A DNA stretch of 64,000 nucleotides from Parietichytrium sp. I65-24A. Lineage: Eukaryota; Sar; Bigyra; Thraustochytrida; Thraustochytriidae. The stretch is taken from assembly GCA_012862575.1 (NCBI GenBank), contig BLSF01000031.1:1-64000 (forward strand), in the 5' to 3' direction. Every line of letters begins with the position of its first letter. The stretch's first letter is position 1. The position numbers and the translations under genes were made by a program. The notes beneath the pieces were generated by a model. It had not been told where the DNA came from. It ran no database searches and worked only from the letters and a program-made list of their open reading frames with translations. Of the stretch, positions 41,745 to 50,863 are shown one piece after another.

Positions 41745-41798
41745 CGGGAGCTGGAGAAAATGGCGCAATCCGAGACAAAATCTGTGCTGGGAAGGCTG
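41745..41798 (+). repeat. 54-bp exact inverted copy of the transporter's start region
   Basis: The 54 bases are identical to the reverse complement of 43884-43937 and include the ATG (at 41760 here) and the first 13 codons of the transporter. Identity stops abruptly at both ends. The 2.1 kb between the two arms is the transporter gene and its 3' spacer. Confidence 0.93.
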
Positions 41799-41896
41799 GG
41801 GTGTGAGTACCCTGGCTTGTGGTAAGTGAGCGGCTGGAGGGTAATTGGGTACTGATTGTGAGGGACTTACTGTTAGTCGCTGGTAGTTTTAAGTTT

Positions 41897-41910
41897 GGTA
41901 CTCGAGTACC
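41897..41910. promoter_or_regulatory. 14-bp palindrome GGTACTCGAGTACC
   Basis: A perfect palindrome immediately followed by GGTAC. It shares its core with the site at 38779-38790. Confidence 0.35.
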
Positions 41911-42514
41911 GGTACAGCAAATCCGTTTTGGTATGATTGTAGTATGGTTGTGTACTACGTACGATTTTATGATTGTTTGGTTGTATCATTGTACCAGGTA
42001 CCATTGTATCGGTATGATCATTGCATCATGTTATCATTGTATCGTTGAATCTCTCCAATTGCTCAGCCCCCACTTGCCAATGAACATGTAAATGCAGTCT
42101 TCTAGCTTGCATGGCGTTCCTCGTGTGTGTCGTGGAAAGATGGAGGTCGCATGTAGTACAGGAAGAAACGAATGCTCACATGTTAGTGCGCAGTACTCGA
42201 GAACGCGGAGGGTTGCAATCGACGGGTCTTGCTTCATGGAAGTAGAAGCAAACGAAGACGGTCGAGGTTTTCGAGTGCAGGAGAAAGCTCCCTCTGTGAG
42301 TTGCGTTTTTTAAGGTTGGGTGGTACTACTATTTTTAAAAAGTTATCTTAATAAACAAAAGATCATAATTCATATGATTGGCAAATGTGAGCGTCTCTAG
42401 CTGCAATTGGTGCTGCGAAGGAAGGATGGCATGCGTGGAGAACGTGATTCGCGGCTCAAGAGCAGTGCGGCGAGGCAGCCAGGTGCTCAACATTGCATGA
42501 GATTACATGGATTA

Positions 42515-42520
42515 TTTATT
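42515..42520 (-). terminator. AATAAA overlapping the stop codon of the transporter gene
   Basis: The minus strand reads CAA TAA A at the end of the coding frame, so the hexamer includes the stop. Confidence 0.4.
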
Positions 42521-43922
42521 GCCTTCCAAGAACGAAGAGAACACCGCCGATTACGCTGACCAAAGCGAGTCCAAGAACGTGAAGCTTGCGAAGGGTGCTT
42601 TGCTCTGCGGTGACTTGCTGCTCGTCGTGTGCAGCCCGATCCTCCTCTGTCCCGTAAGACTGGTCAATCTGTGCATAGCCTTCAATGTGACCCATCGTTG
42701 ATGAGGTGCCGAAGAGGAAGAGCCCTGCCAAAACTAAGAACGCCCCGACATCAAAGACAAAAGTGATCTCAGCTTTGAAGAACATGACATTGATTCCCGT
42801 TGCGAAGATGCTCGCAAGAATGATGGCAGCGCAATAATGCAGATTACTTGTAAGCTTCACGGTCAGCGCGAAAAGAAGGGCGAGGACCGCATTCGTGAGA
42901 GCGCTGGTCCAGACAATTGCTGAAAGATCGCCAGGCAAAAAGTTTGTCCTCACTGAAGCGAGTAGAAGTCCGACTCGGAGAAGAGAGTCGACGAGGAGCC
43001 CCATGACTGCCAATTGCGAGGCCCTGGTGTACACGCCCGCGCCGAAAACAGGGGACTTTAGCAGGCGCTCGAAATAAGCGTTGGCAAATGTAGACATCAA
43101 CAGCACACAAGAGATCGCTGCGATGCCCGTTTTCCCGTTCTGCTCATTGTCTCCATACTCGCCCTCCAGGCGCTCGTAGTTGGACTCGTTCGCAGCCTCG
43201 CAGATAAGCGCTCCTGCGCACAAAAAGACCAATGCGCTGGCTTGCTTCAAGGAGTAACGCGAGCCGAGCACGATAGCGAGCCAAAAGGCACTAGCGACCA
43301 CTCGGCCTTGCGTGATCATCTGGAATGTGGAGAAGGAGATGTGGTTCAGGCCAAACACCAGTAAATGCTCCTGCAGCACGAGCACGAGAGCAGGCAAGAA
43401 CAGCCACACTATACCGAGCTGAAATACCTCCCGCACTTGAGCCCCAATCCTGCTTGCCACCGATTTGCGATCGAACGAGGCAGCCTCATGAAACGCGGTG
43501 CTCGCCGTTCCTGCGCAAATAGCAATCAAACTGGCAAAGATCTTAGCCAAGAAGAAGCCAGCATCCACGCCGTGAGCAGTATTATCTCTTGTCGCCACCG
43601 TCATGAGCCTAAACTGCACCAGAACGCCCACCAACACCAGCACAAGCACAATCCACACGCCCATTTTTATCTTCGTGGCCACAGTCCCCTTTCCAACTAC
43701 GTGATCCTCGTCCATGTGAAGATGTTGATGAAGATCATGATGATGATGATGATGAAGATCATCATGATGATCATTATGATGAAGATTATGAGTGTGCTGC
43801 ATGCCATTTGCGAAGAGACCTTCCTCCTGCGAAGATTCCAATGAGCTAAATCTCTGTTGTTGCCTTCCATCGCTAAACTGGGACAGCCTTCCCAGCACAG
43901 ATTTTGTCTCGGATTGCGCCAT
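42516..43922 (-). CDS. nucleotide-sugar transporter-like protein (SLC35A type) with His-rich N-tail
   Basis: The 468-residue product has about ten hydrophobic segments after an 80-residue cytosolic N-tail. The wording Ala-Tyr-Phe-Glu-Arg-Leu-Leu-Lys after a small-residue helix and a Gln-x5-Arg helix start match SLC35A-type Golgi transporters (UDP-galactose, UDP-GlcNAc, CMP-sialate), which exchange nucleotide sugars for the nucleotide monophosphate. Residues 43-74 contain sixteen histidines with aspartates, encoded by a GAT/CAT-rich stretch; this is unusual for the family and suggests metal binding. The ATG at 43922 lies inside the 54-base sequence repeated at 41745. Substrate is unknown. Single exon. 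Confidence 0.75.
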   Translation of the reverse strand: MAQSETKSVLGRLSQFSDGRQQQRFSSLESSQEEGLFANGMQHTHNLHHNDHHDDLHHHHHHDLHQHLHMDEDHVVGKGTVATKIKMGVWIVLVLVLVGVLVQFRLMTVATRDNTAHGVDAGFFLAKIFASLIAICAGTASTAFHEAASFDRKSVASRIGAQVREVFQLGIVWLFLPALVLVLQEHLLVFGLNHISFSTFQMITQGRVVASAFWLAIVLGSRYSLKQASALVFLCAGALICEAANESNYERLEGEYGDNEQNGKTGIAAISCVLLMSTFANAYFERLLKSPVFGAGVYTRASQLAVMGLLVDSLLRVGLLLASVRTNFLPGDLSAIVWTSALTNAVLALLFALTVKLTSNLHYCAAIILASIFATGINVMFFKAEITFVFDVGAFLVLAGLFLFGTSSTMGHIEGYAQIDQSYGTEEDRAAHDEQQVTAEQSTLRKLHVLGLALVSVIGGVLFVLGRQ

Positions 43923-44021
43923 TTTCTCCAGCTCCCGAGCCCTGCTTTTCAACACAAACAACTACAACTACAACTACAACTACAACAATGGACCCCTAGT
44001 GTCAGCGCACTCTTTTTATAG

Positions 44022-44044
44022 GGTGTCCCCGCCGCGTACACTTT
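44022..44044 (+). promoter_or_regulatory. candidate composite promoter motif, GGTGTCCCCG plus CGCGTACACTT
   Basis: Both halves of the recurring motif occur here in tandem, directly after a TATA-like TTTTTATA and 100 bases upstream of the transporter ATG. Confidence 0.45.
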
Positions 44045-44178
44045 GTCGCCCCTCTCTGTCTCCCTTCCTCCCCTCTCCTTCCTTCTCCCGGGTCTTTGTT
44101 CTGCGATGCAGCGTGTTTTGCGATGCTGGGTGTTTTGCGATGCTGGCTGTGTTGCGAGTTTGCTTTCGAGGGACGCTG

Positions 44179-44190
44179 GCGCGTACACTT
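44179..44190 (+). promoter_or_regulatory. candidate promoter motif GCGCGTACACTT
   Basis: Second copy of the CGCGTACACTT word in the same spacer, 145 bases from the first. Confidence 0.4.
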
Positions 44191-44203
44191 TTCTCTCGAA
44201 CTG

Positions 44204-44248
44204 AAAGAGAGAAAGAGAGAAAGAGAGAAAGAGAGAAGAGAGAGAGGG
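44204..44248. repeat. GAGAGAAA-type purine microsatellite
   Basis: About five GAGAGAAA units end in a GA run. Confidence 0.85.
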
Positions 44249-44868
44249 ACTGAGGGACTGGTGTCGGAGCGGTAGAAGACATAGCAGCCGTATAATAGTT
44301 CCGTGGGAGTAGAGTAGAGTGACACTACGAGGCGCATGTCTGGCTATATCGAGTGGTAATAGAGGTTAGTGGAGAGCCGAGTAGGGGTCGCTATGTATGT
44401 TGGTAGAGAGTCCCGGGTTCGTATGCGGGTCTTATGAAGTATTACTTTTAGAGTAGCTTGTATTATGTGGGGAGGAAAGAGCCGGGGTTGGTATTTCTAT
44501 TTGGTCTCTTTCAAGTCGAAACATGAAGGAAGGAAGGAAGAAATTGGAGACTAATTTTCTCGGTTCCATACATACCAAATATAAGGGGAGGTGGGAAAAC
44601 GTGAAACACACACACACACACGCGTTCCTCACATCGCTTTCCGCTCCAGTCCCGGTTCCAAACAACACGAAATGACGGGGAACCCAACTTCCTTACGCCG
44701 ACACTCTTTAGAATAAAATACTGTAACCTGCTACAAAACCCTCTTACGCTATGTCTTGTACCAATTGCACAACCCTTCTTCTCCCTACCAGACCTCGCGC
44801 GGGGTCCTCCCTTACCCATTCACATAACAAACCCCTAGCACCTCACCAGCAGTGTAAAAAGAGAGTAA

Positions 44869-44886
44869 AGTGTCCTCGAGGACACT
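44869..44886. promoter_or_regulatory. 18-bp perfect palindrome AGTGTCCTCGAGGACACT
   Basis: It is formed by two inverted GTGTCCTCG half-sites, the same word that forms part of the recurring spacer motif at 23762, 44022 and 51987. Confidence 0.45.
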
Positions 44887-45321
44887 CGAACATCACACAC
44901 ATACGCGGTCGTAGAGTATCCGCTATCTTCTTATTACTCAATATTGCCGCGCTATACATGCTTCCCACACAAAGGCAAGGTTCCTAAGGAAAGATATATA
45001 TATATGTGGTTGCTGGGTACATTGGATAGATAGCGTTGGGCTTCGAAACGGCGAAACCAAAAACGAAACGGTGAAACGCGCGAAGAAATCTGGGCGTGAA
45101 TTTAGGAAGCTGTGTACGCGGGTCACGAAAGTTGGAAAGTTTTGGAGGGGTTTGGAATTTGATTGTGAGTTGTGTTGGGAGTGGTTTGGGGAGCTGGACT
45201 GGACATATGTGGACGTGGTTTTTGTAGAGAGTGGATGATGATGGTGGCGCTTTTTGATCTTGAATCTCAGTTTGAGCTGAGCGTAGAGGGCTGAACAGAG
45301 ATTTTGACATGCGGTTGCTGA

Positions 45322-45537
45322 TGTTTTGTTTTGCTTTGCTTTGCTTTGCTTTGCTTTGCTTTGCTTTGCTTTGCTTTGCTTTGTTTTCCATTGCTTTGTT
45401 TTGTTTTGCTTTGTTTTCCATTGTTTTGTTTTGTTTTGCTTTGCTTTGCTTTGCTTTGCTTTGCTTTGCTTTGCTTTGCTTTGCTTTGCTTTGCTTTGCT
45501 TTGCTTTGCTTTGCTTTGCTTTGCTTTGTTTTGTTCT
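45322..45537. repeat. pentanucleotide satellite (TTTGC)n with TTTTG/TTTCCA variants
   Basis: About 215 bases of near-perfect TTTGC units are broken by two TTTCCATTG variants. The unit has no stop codon in several frames, which creates long meaningless ORFs on both strands. Confidence 0.97.
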
Positions 45538-45736
45538 CTTAAGGTTGTTTTGCTTGGCTTTTGCATCGCATTTGGTTGATTCTGTACGCAAGTCGGGCAG
45601 TTTTAAAGAAGGAGTTCTACAACTGGGGCAATTGATGGTACTGAGAATAGCTGAATCAATCGGCTTTGTATAGATTCCGCGTGAACGTATCAGCTGCCTT
45701 TCTCTTGAGCTGGAACGTCGCGTTGTACTGGCGGCG

Positions 45737-48700
45737 ATGGATAGCTGGGCTTCGCCTGATACTGGCGGGTTGGAATCGAGCGTAGTTCAGCTTTTGCTTC
45801 GCGGTGTTGCTTCACGTTCAGCTCTCTCGGCGGAGGATGAGTCCACATCACCACACACCCAATGGCGGTACGCGCTTCCGTCGGCTAGTGCCGGCGTATC
45901 GAGATGTTTGATGAGCGTGACAGACCCGGACCGACTATGGCCGCTGCTAGAGCCTGGAGTGCAAAAGAGACTCCCCCACGTTCGCTTGGCGTGGGGCGGG
46001 TCGCGGACGCTAGTGTCCCCTCGCATTGAGGCTATTCTCGCACCGTTCGGTCCTAACTCATCTGGCGCAGTGGGCTCTCGCGCTGCATTAAATGTGCACG
46101 TTTCCTCTGCCTTGGACGGATACCGCGCGCCGTATATGCACGTGTACGTGGTCAAGTGCGCGGACGTGGATGCGTATCGAGCAGCTGTGCGGCAGCGGGT
46201 GCGGGCTTGGGCAACCGAGTTGCAGCAGCAAGGCGCGAATGGCCTGGGAAAGGCCGAGTACATTATCCTCTATGCAGCTTTGGCGGCTGCTCGGGACGAC
46301 GACGGGAATGATGCTAACGATGGCTCGAAGCGACGGTCGACGTCGAGCGCAGCGAAAAGTGCAGCCGCAGAAGACAAAGTGTTCGAAAAGATCTGCGCTG
46401 ATTTTGGGTCCGACAGGTGCTGCAGGGTGACCCTTTACGCGGACAGCCCTTCTGATCGACCGCAAGGACGCGCTGGGGATGGCGAATGGGCAGCTTTACT
46501 GAAGAGGCTCTGCAAAGGCCTCGTTGCAGGCTTTGAGACGCGCTGCCGAAAGTTTGAAGACCAAGTGCTCAAGCTCGAGGAGCAAGCGGATGTACCTGGA
46601 TGGAACTATTGCACCTACCTCATCTTGAAGGAGAATCTCGCCTTTACCTGGCTCCAGGTGGGTCAGCACTTTGACGCACTTCGAATATTCGACAGCCTCA
46701 TTCTCCAGTTTGATAAAATAACCGGCGCACTAAGCTCGCAGCAGTCCACAAGTAAACTTGCACACAATCTATCGCAGGTGCAGTGCTTGCGTTATGTCGA
46801 CCACGGTGCGGAAAAGTCCGATGGAGAGCCGCAGCAGGCTTCACACCAGGCGGATCGCGCTGTGCCAGAAGAGACGGCGCAAGAGACGCCGATACTTGCC
46901 CACGGCAAGAAAATTGCCGGCCATCTTTCCAACCAGCTATCTGATTCTCTCTCTTTCGGGCCGAATGGGTCGGTGGACCCCCTTGCATCCTCTGGACGCT
47001 CCCGGGCGGACTCCACCTTGAAGCGGCCGAGCTCCAGTGAAGAGACACTGCCAAAGACGCTGCCTGTTTCACTCTCGCGATCTGAGATCCAAGCTCTGCC
47101 ACCCTTCCTCCAAGTCAATAGCCCCACGATCTCGGTTGCAAAAACCCTAAGTCCAATGTCTTCAAGCTCCTCGGCTGTAGACCCAGGCTCGCCAAACAGC
47201 CCTGGCTCCAGAGAACGTGCCCCGGCTATGGTATCGCCTGCACTCCTTGACGTTCGGAGAAAGCCGTTTAGGGAACAAATTTACAAGAGTGCTGCGTCTG
47301 TGCTTGAAATCAAGCTCTATTTGTTTGTGCGCTCCACTCTGGTCCTTCTAACGATTGGGCGACAGGACGAGGCGTTACGTCGCGCTGCCCACTTCATCAG
47401 CTCATTCTCATCTGACATGATGAAGTGCTACAGCACACCCACGGCCCAGTCTGGCGAAAGTCAGCCCTTGAATGAGAAGGACACGAGGTTGATTGCCTTA
47501 TCCTGGGCTTTCTGCGCTTGCTTAGAGCTCGTGTGTGCCGGACACGCAGCCAACGCAGCTCACAAGGAAACCGAAGCCGATCCAGCAAAAGAGACTGTGC
47601 TATACCAGACTGAGCTTGTGCGGTATGCCAGCTCGTGCTTGCAGCAAATGGTTGCTTTGGTCTACGAGGACGCGCTTGCAGAGCGAGACGCTGGTGCTGA
47701 GCTGACTGCGATGGAGAGTTTTGTGTCGAGTAGATTCCCGAGGATGGAAGAAATGCCGTCTATCTTGCTTCCAAGGCGGAGTCATGAAAAAACGCGGCAG
47801 TGCGCAGATCTTCTTAAAAGCAAGCAAGCTCTCGCGCAATGGCTGCCCACCGGCCTGCTAGAGTGCCTCTGCGACCCTGCGGAATGCTTGCAGCTGACCA
47901 CCGCTTTGATGAATTGTGACGCAGAGTACCTTCGACTTGCGGGGGCAAGACGACATGCGCTCGCCATCGATCTTCGCCGTGCTCAGGCGCTGAGCTTCGG
48001 TGGGCAGTACCGCGAAGCCTGCAAACTAATCCTTGATGTGGTGTCCGTCAAAACGGTCGGATTGGTTCTCCCGGCCACAGTTGAAGCCGAGCTCAAGGTA
48101 TTGACCGCGCTCCTTGAAGCTCGTCTTGATGAGGACTACAATGCAGTTGTTGCCTGTCTTCAAGTTTTGAGACTTTCCGGAATTCGACACGATCAGCGGT
48201 CCAAGGCTCAGGAGATATTGGAGCTTTGTGTGGACAAAATATCTGCCAAAAAGCTTTCCGCCAAAAAATTTCCTCTCTTCGTCTCCCATCTGCAAGGCAC
48301 CGTGTCCAAGTCTTTCCCCAGCTCTAATCTCCAGGGAGGCTGCTCAGGGAAGCCGAGCATTCATAGACAGGGCGAGTCGATTCGCCTTCAGCTGAAGGTA
48401 GCAAGTACGCTGCCGCGCACATTTGCGATGAAAGGCATGACTGCGAGATTTAAACGACTTGGGACTGGGTCTGCTGCGGTTCGCCAGAGTTCCCCGGGTC
48501 AGTCACTGAATGCCTGGCAGCTTCATCAGCAACATTTCTTTTCGAAAGATATCGGAATGACCTCCTTCCAGTCCATTTCCGAAGATAAAGCATTGAAGCT
48601 CGTCAAGTTTAAAAACAGCACCGAGAACGATGAGGACAGCGACGCGCTGGATGATGAATCATTTGCGGGAGATCCTGCCGATCAGGGGATGGACTTTTCT

Positions 48701-50587
48701 GACGAGGATTCTGTCGGGTCGAGCGAGGCGCTCGATTATAGTCGCGCGGAAACGAGTTACAGTCGCGATTCGAGTATCATGGATACCACTCGGATTGCCG
48801 AAAACGAGGAGGAAAACGGTGACGCTCAAAGCCAGTCTGCTTCGACCGTAAATGTCAGCGTGAGAAATGTCGCAATGTCTCCCCTGACTATCGACGACCG
48901 TGACGATCTAACGGACGGGACTGGCTCGCCAATGCCTGGAAGTCCTTCTCGCATGAGCCGCTGGCCTCGCGGAAATAATCAAGGGCGCGATCTGGCGGGA
49001 AGCAGGTATATTGAGTTCTCGGTGGTGAATTATGATCTTCAACCTGGCGTTCAGTGCCTGGAGCTCTTTGCCAGGCCATTGTCCAAGTCCAACGCTCTAC
49101 ATGGGCAAGGCGTGTATGTGTTGGACAAACTCGTGTACCACCTTGGTAGCGAGGCCGACCTCGTGTACGTGGTTCGCGCCCAAGACACGCACCTTTCCTG
49201 TTCTTTCGAGATTGTTCGAACCCCTCTGCTCTTCACCCCAGAATACTTTGACGCAGCTGGCTCGTTCGTCCCCGTAGACGAAAAAAGCGGGTCTCGATTC
49301 CCATTGGCCATGAGACTGAGGCGCAATGATATCGCAGCTTTTCCAAATGTAAGAGCCCTGTCTGCAACTGTAGAATTTGATCACGAAGACTTTGACCTCT
49401 ACGAAGGCGGGGGAAGCCAAGGTCTGCAGCTGGTGGACTCGGACGAGGCGTTCAAGTTTGAGTTCCCTTTGTCTTCAGAACAACAAGCTGACGCTGATGA
49501 TGCTAAGAAGTCCTCTCCGGTACTGACTCTAGAGACCGATACGTCGCACTTGCAGCGATCCTCTGACGTAGACAAGCTTTTGGTCACTAGTCTGGCCGAG
49601 ACTCGAGTTTTCCGTGCCTCTGGACTGGCGCAATCTGGGGCTGATATGGTGAGATCGTGCAAGGCAGTTGTCAGCATGCGGATTGAGGTGGATGAGAGCG
49701 ATTCTCTCAGCGGGGAGGAGTGCAAAGTTGTGTTTCAGCAAACACGGCAGCTGGCACTACGTTTTGGCAATCCATTTAATGTCTCGCAAAGCGCCAAACT
49801 TGTGGGCGAGTTCATATTCGTGAGCATCACGTTGCAATCAAATTTGGCGAGCCCGGTACGGGTGCACGATATTAGCTTAAGCGATTCCTCGCTCCTTTCT
49901 TCGCAGGGCGAGTTCGTGGTCCTTGCGGGTCAGTATCTGGAACTCACGTTCAAGACGAAGCTCGACCAGAGTGCTGGAAGCAAGGACGTGTTTCACGACT
50001 TTGCGGCCAAGTATGCTCCGATGTCAGGAAACTATACCGGACTCGTTCGTCGCAGAGTTGGTTACAGACAAGGTTACGTCGCCACGACCGTCGCGGTTAC
50101 GGCGGATTGTGTTAACGTTGATTCGATCAGGGTGGGGTCAACCGCAGTCATTTTGTACAGTTTGGCGAGAACAAGTGAAAAGTGCTGGGTTGTGGAGCCC
50201 ATTTTAGAGAAGTCACAGCGGAAAATGCTCAATATATCTTCGAGCCCGGTGTTTGCGAGGTCCAAAATGTTCCGAGGGTTGAAAAGGTCAGACTCATTCG
50301 AGCAGTCGAAGACTGAGGCGCTACGCACAAGCGCGCAAGGCAATGAATCTGGTACTCTAAAGGACGCCGGTAGTGTGCGAGTAGTCTATGAGATCTCGTT
50401 CGACCCAAGCCAGTGGATGGTGGTGGGTCTGGAGCGAGGGCACACTATCGTGGATAATGCGGAAACGTCCAAAGTGTCGTGCGAGTTTGTCCCGCTCTTA
50501 GCAGGCGAGCTTCCTTGTCCAGTCTTGCAACCCGTAAATTTTCCTATGGCCAAGGTAGAGAATCGGATGTTTCTCCAGGTCATTTAA
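45737..50587 (+). CDS. TRAPPC10: TRAPPC10/Trs130 homologue, TRAPP II subunit
   Basis: The 1616-residue product matches TRAPPC10 in its N-terminal half: the Pro-Tyr-Met-His-Val-Tyr-Val-Val-Lys-Cys strand (about 132-141), the Asp-Arg-Cys-Cys-Arg-Val segment (near 230), and the hallmark block Phe-Glu-Asp-Gln-Val-x5-Glu-x5-Pro-Gly-Trp-x-Tyr-Cys (273-294) followed by Lys-Glu-Asn-Leu-Ala-Phe. Helical repeats extend to about 880. An acidic, Ser-rich linker (about 960-1090) separates them from C-terminal beta-rich domains. TRAPP II activates Rab GTPases (Rab1/Rab11) at the Golgi. It is longer than the human protein because of low-complexity inserts (about 185-210 and 360-510). It is a single exon of 4.85 kb. 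Confidence 0.87.
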   Translation: MDSWASPDTGGLESSVVQLLLRGVASRSALSAEDESTSPHTQWRYALPSASAGVSRCLMSVTDPDRLWPLLEPGVQKRLPHVRLAWGGSRTLVSPRIEAILAPFGPNSSGAVGSRAALNVHVSSALDGYRAPYMHVYVVKCADVDAYRAAVRQRVRAWATELQQQGANGLGKAEYIILYAALAAARDDDGNDANDGSKRRSTSSAAKSAAAEDKVFEKICADFGSDRCCRVTLYADSPSDRPQGRAGDGEWAALLKRLCKGLVAGFETRCRKFEDQVLKLEEQADVPGWNYCTYLILKENLAFTWLQVGQHFDALRIFDSLILQFDKITGALSSQQSTSKLAHNLSQVQCLRYVDHGAEKSDGEPQQASHQADRAVPEETAQETPILAHGKKIAGHLSNQLSDSLSFGPNGSVDPLASSGRSRADSTLKRPSSSEETLPKTLPVSLSRSEIQALPPFLQVNSPTISVAKTLSPMSSSSSAVDPGSPNSPGSRERAPAMVSPALLDVRRKPFREQIYKSAASVLEIKLYLFVRSTLVLLTIGRQDEALRRAAHFISSFSSDMMKCYSTPTAQSGESQPLNEKDTRLIALSWAFCACLELVCAGHAANAAHKETEADPAKETVLYQTELVRYASSCLQQMVALVYEDALAERDAGAELTAMESFVSSRFPRMEEMPSILLPRRSHEKTRQCADLLKSKQALAQWLPTGLLECLCDPAECLQLTTALMNCDAEYLRLAGARRHALAIDLRRAQALSFGGQYREACKLILDVVSVKTVGLVLPATVEAELKVLTALLEARLDEDYNAVVACLQVLRLSGIRHDQRSKAQEILELCVDKISAKKLSAKKFPLFVSHLQGTVSKSFPSSNLQGGCSGKPSIHRQGESIRLQLKVASTLPRTFAMKGMTARFKRLGTGSAAVRQSSPGQSLNAWQLHQQHFFSKDIGMTSFQSISEDKALKLVKFKNSTENDEDSDALDDESFAGDPADQGMDFSDEDSVGSSEALDYSRAETSYSRDSSIMDTTRIAENEEENGDAQSQSASTVNVSVRNVAMSPLTIDDRDDLTDGTGSPMPGSPSRMSRWPRGNNQGRDLAGSRYIEFSVVNYDLQPGVQCLELFARPLSKSNALHGQGVYVLDKLVYHLGSEADLVYVVRAQDTHLSCSFEIVRTPLLFTPEYFDAAGSFVPVDEKSGSRFPLAMRLRRNDIAAFPNVRALSATVEFDHEDFDLYEGGGSQGLQLVDSDEAFKFEFPLSSEQQADADDAKKSSPVLTLETDTSHLQRSSDVDKLLVTSLAETRVFRASGLAQSGADMVRSCKAVVSMRIEVDESDSLSGEECKVVFQQTRQLALRFGNPFNVSQSAKLVGEFIFVSITLQSNLASPVRVHDISLSDSSLLSSQGEFVVLAGQYLELTFKTKLDQSAGSKDVFHDFAAKYAPMSGNYTGLVRRRVGYRQGYVATTVAVTADCVNVDSIRVGSTAVILYSLARTSEKCWVVEPILEKSQRKMLNISSSPVFARSKMFRGLKRSDSFEQSKTEALRTSAQGNESGTLKDAGSVRVVYEISFDPSQWMVVGLERGHTIVDNAETSKVSCEFVPLLAGELPCPVLQPVNFPMAKVENRMFLQVI

Positions 50588-50666
50588 AAAACAGCGAGAT
50601 AATCCTGAACAAAGCCACAAGTCACACCAAAGCGTTCTTGGTAGTTTTTTTTTTTTCTTGTTGTTA

Positions 50667-50672
50667 AATAAA
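50667..50672 (+). terminator. possible poly(A) signal of TRAPPC10
   Basis: AATAAA lies 80 bases after the stop and directly after a T-rich stretch. Confidence 0.5.
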
Positions 50673-50857
50673 GGACGAAGAAAAAACGTTCATAGTGCCT
50701 GTTATTTCTAAACGGGACAAGAAAACAATTGTGACTCTAAGTTTCTTTTTTGGGAATCCTTTAATGCCCTTCTTTTGTTAGTGAGGGATAGAAGGGCCCG
50801 GTGCAGGGTTTTAGATCTTCAGCGAAGGTATGAAATTCGACTCTTGGTACGCAGTTG

Positions 50858-50863
50858 TTTATT
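50858..50863 (-). terminator. AATAAA overlapping the stop codon of the nucleotidyltransferase gene
   Basis: The minus strand reads AAA TAA AC at the end of the coding frame. Confidence 0.4.

Larger units (their letters stand above)
41406..42515. other. spacer between enolase-superfamily and transporter genes
   Basis: It contains CT/GA- and GATA/GGAT-type microsatellites (41530-41720), the inverted copy of the transporter start region (41745-41798), splice-donor-like words GTGAGT (41803) and GGTAAGT (41821), a 14-base palindrome, and AT-rich DNA to the end. Frames on the plus strand are short and unconvincing. Confidence 0.55.
43923..45736. other. 1.8-kb divergent spacer with motifs and satellites
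   Basis: It holds CGCGTACAC boxes near 44034, 44180 and 45112, GA-rich text, an 18-base palindrome at 44869-44886, a short CA run at about 44608-44622 and the pentanucleotide satellite. No gene was recognised. Confidence 0.6.

Noticed and set aside
41406-41768. N-terminal extension of the enolase-superfamily ORF
   Set aside because: The extra 120 residues are microsatellite translation without family resemblance; the ATG at 41405 fits the family start.
44400-44440. Possible tRNA B-box-like words (GGGTTCGT near 44417; also 28970-28985)
   Set aside because: No matching A box, acceptor stem or cloverleaf could be built around them.
44938-45673. Long ORFs on both strands over the (TTTGC)n satellite
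   Set aside because: The repeat unit has no stop in these frames; the translations are pure repeats (Cys-Phe-Ala-Leu-Leu or Lys-Gln-Ser-Lys-Ala).
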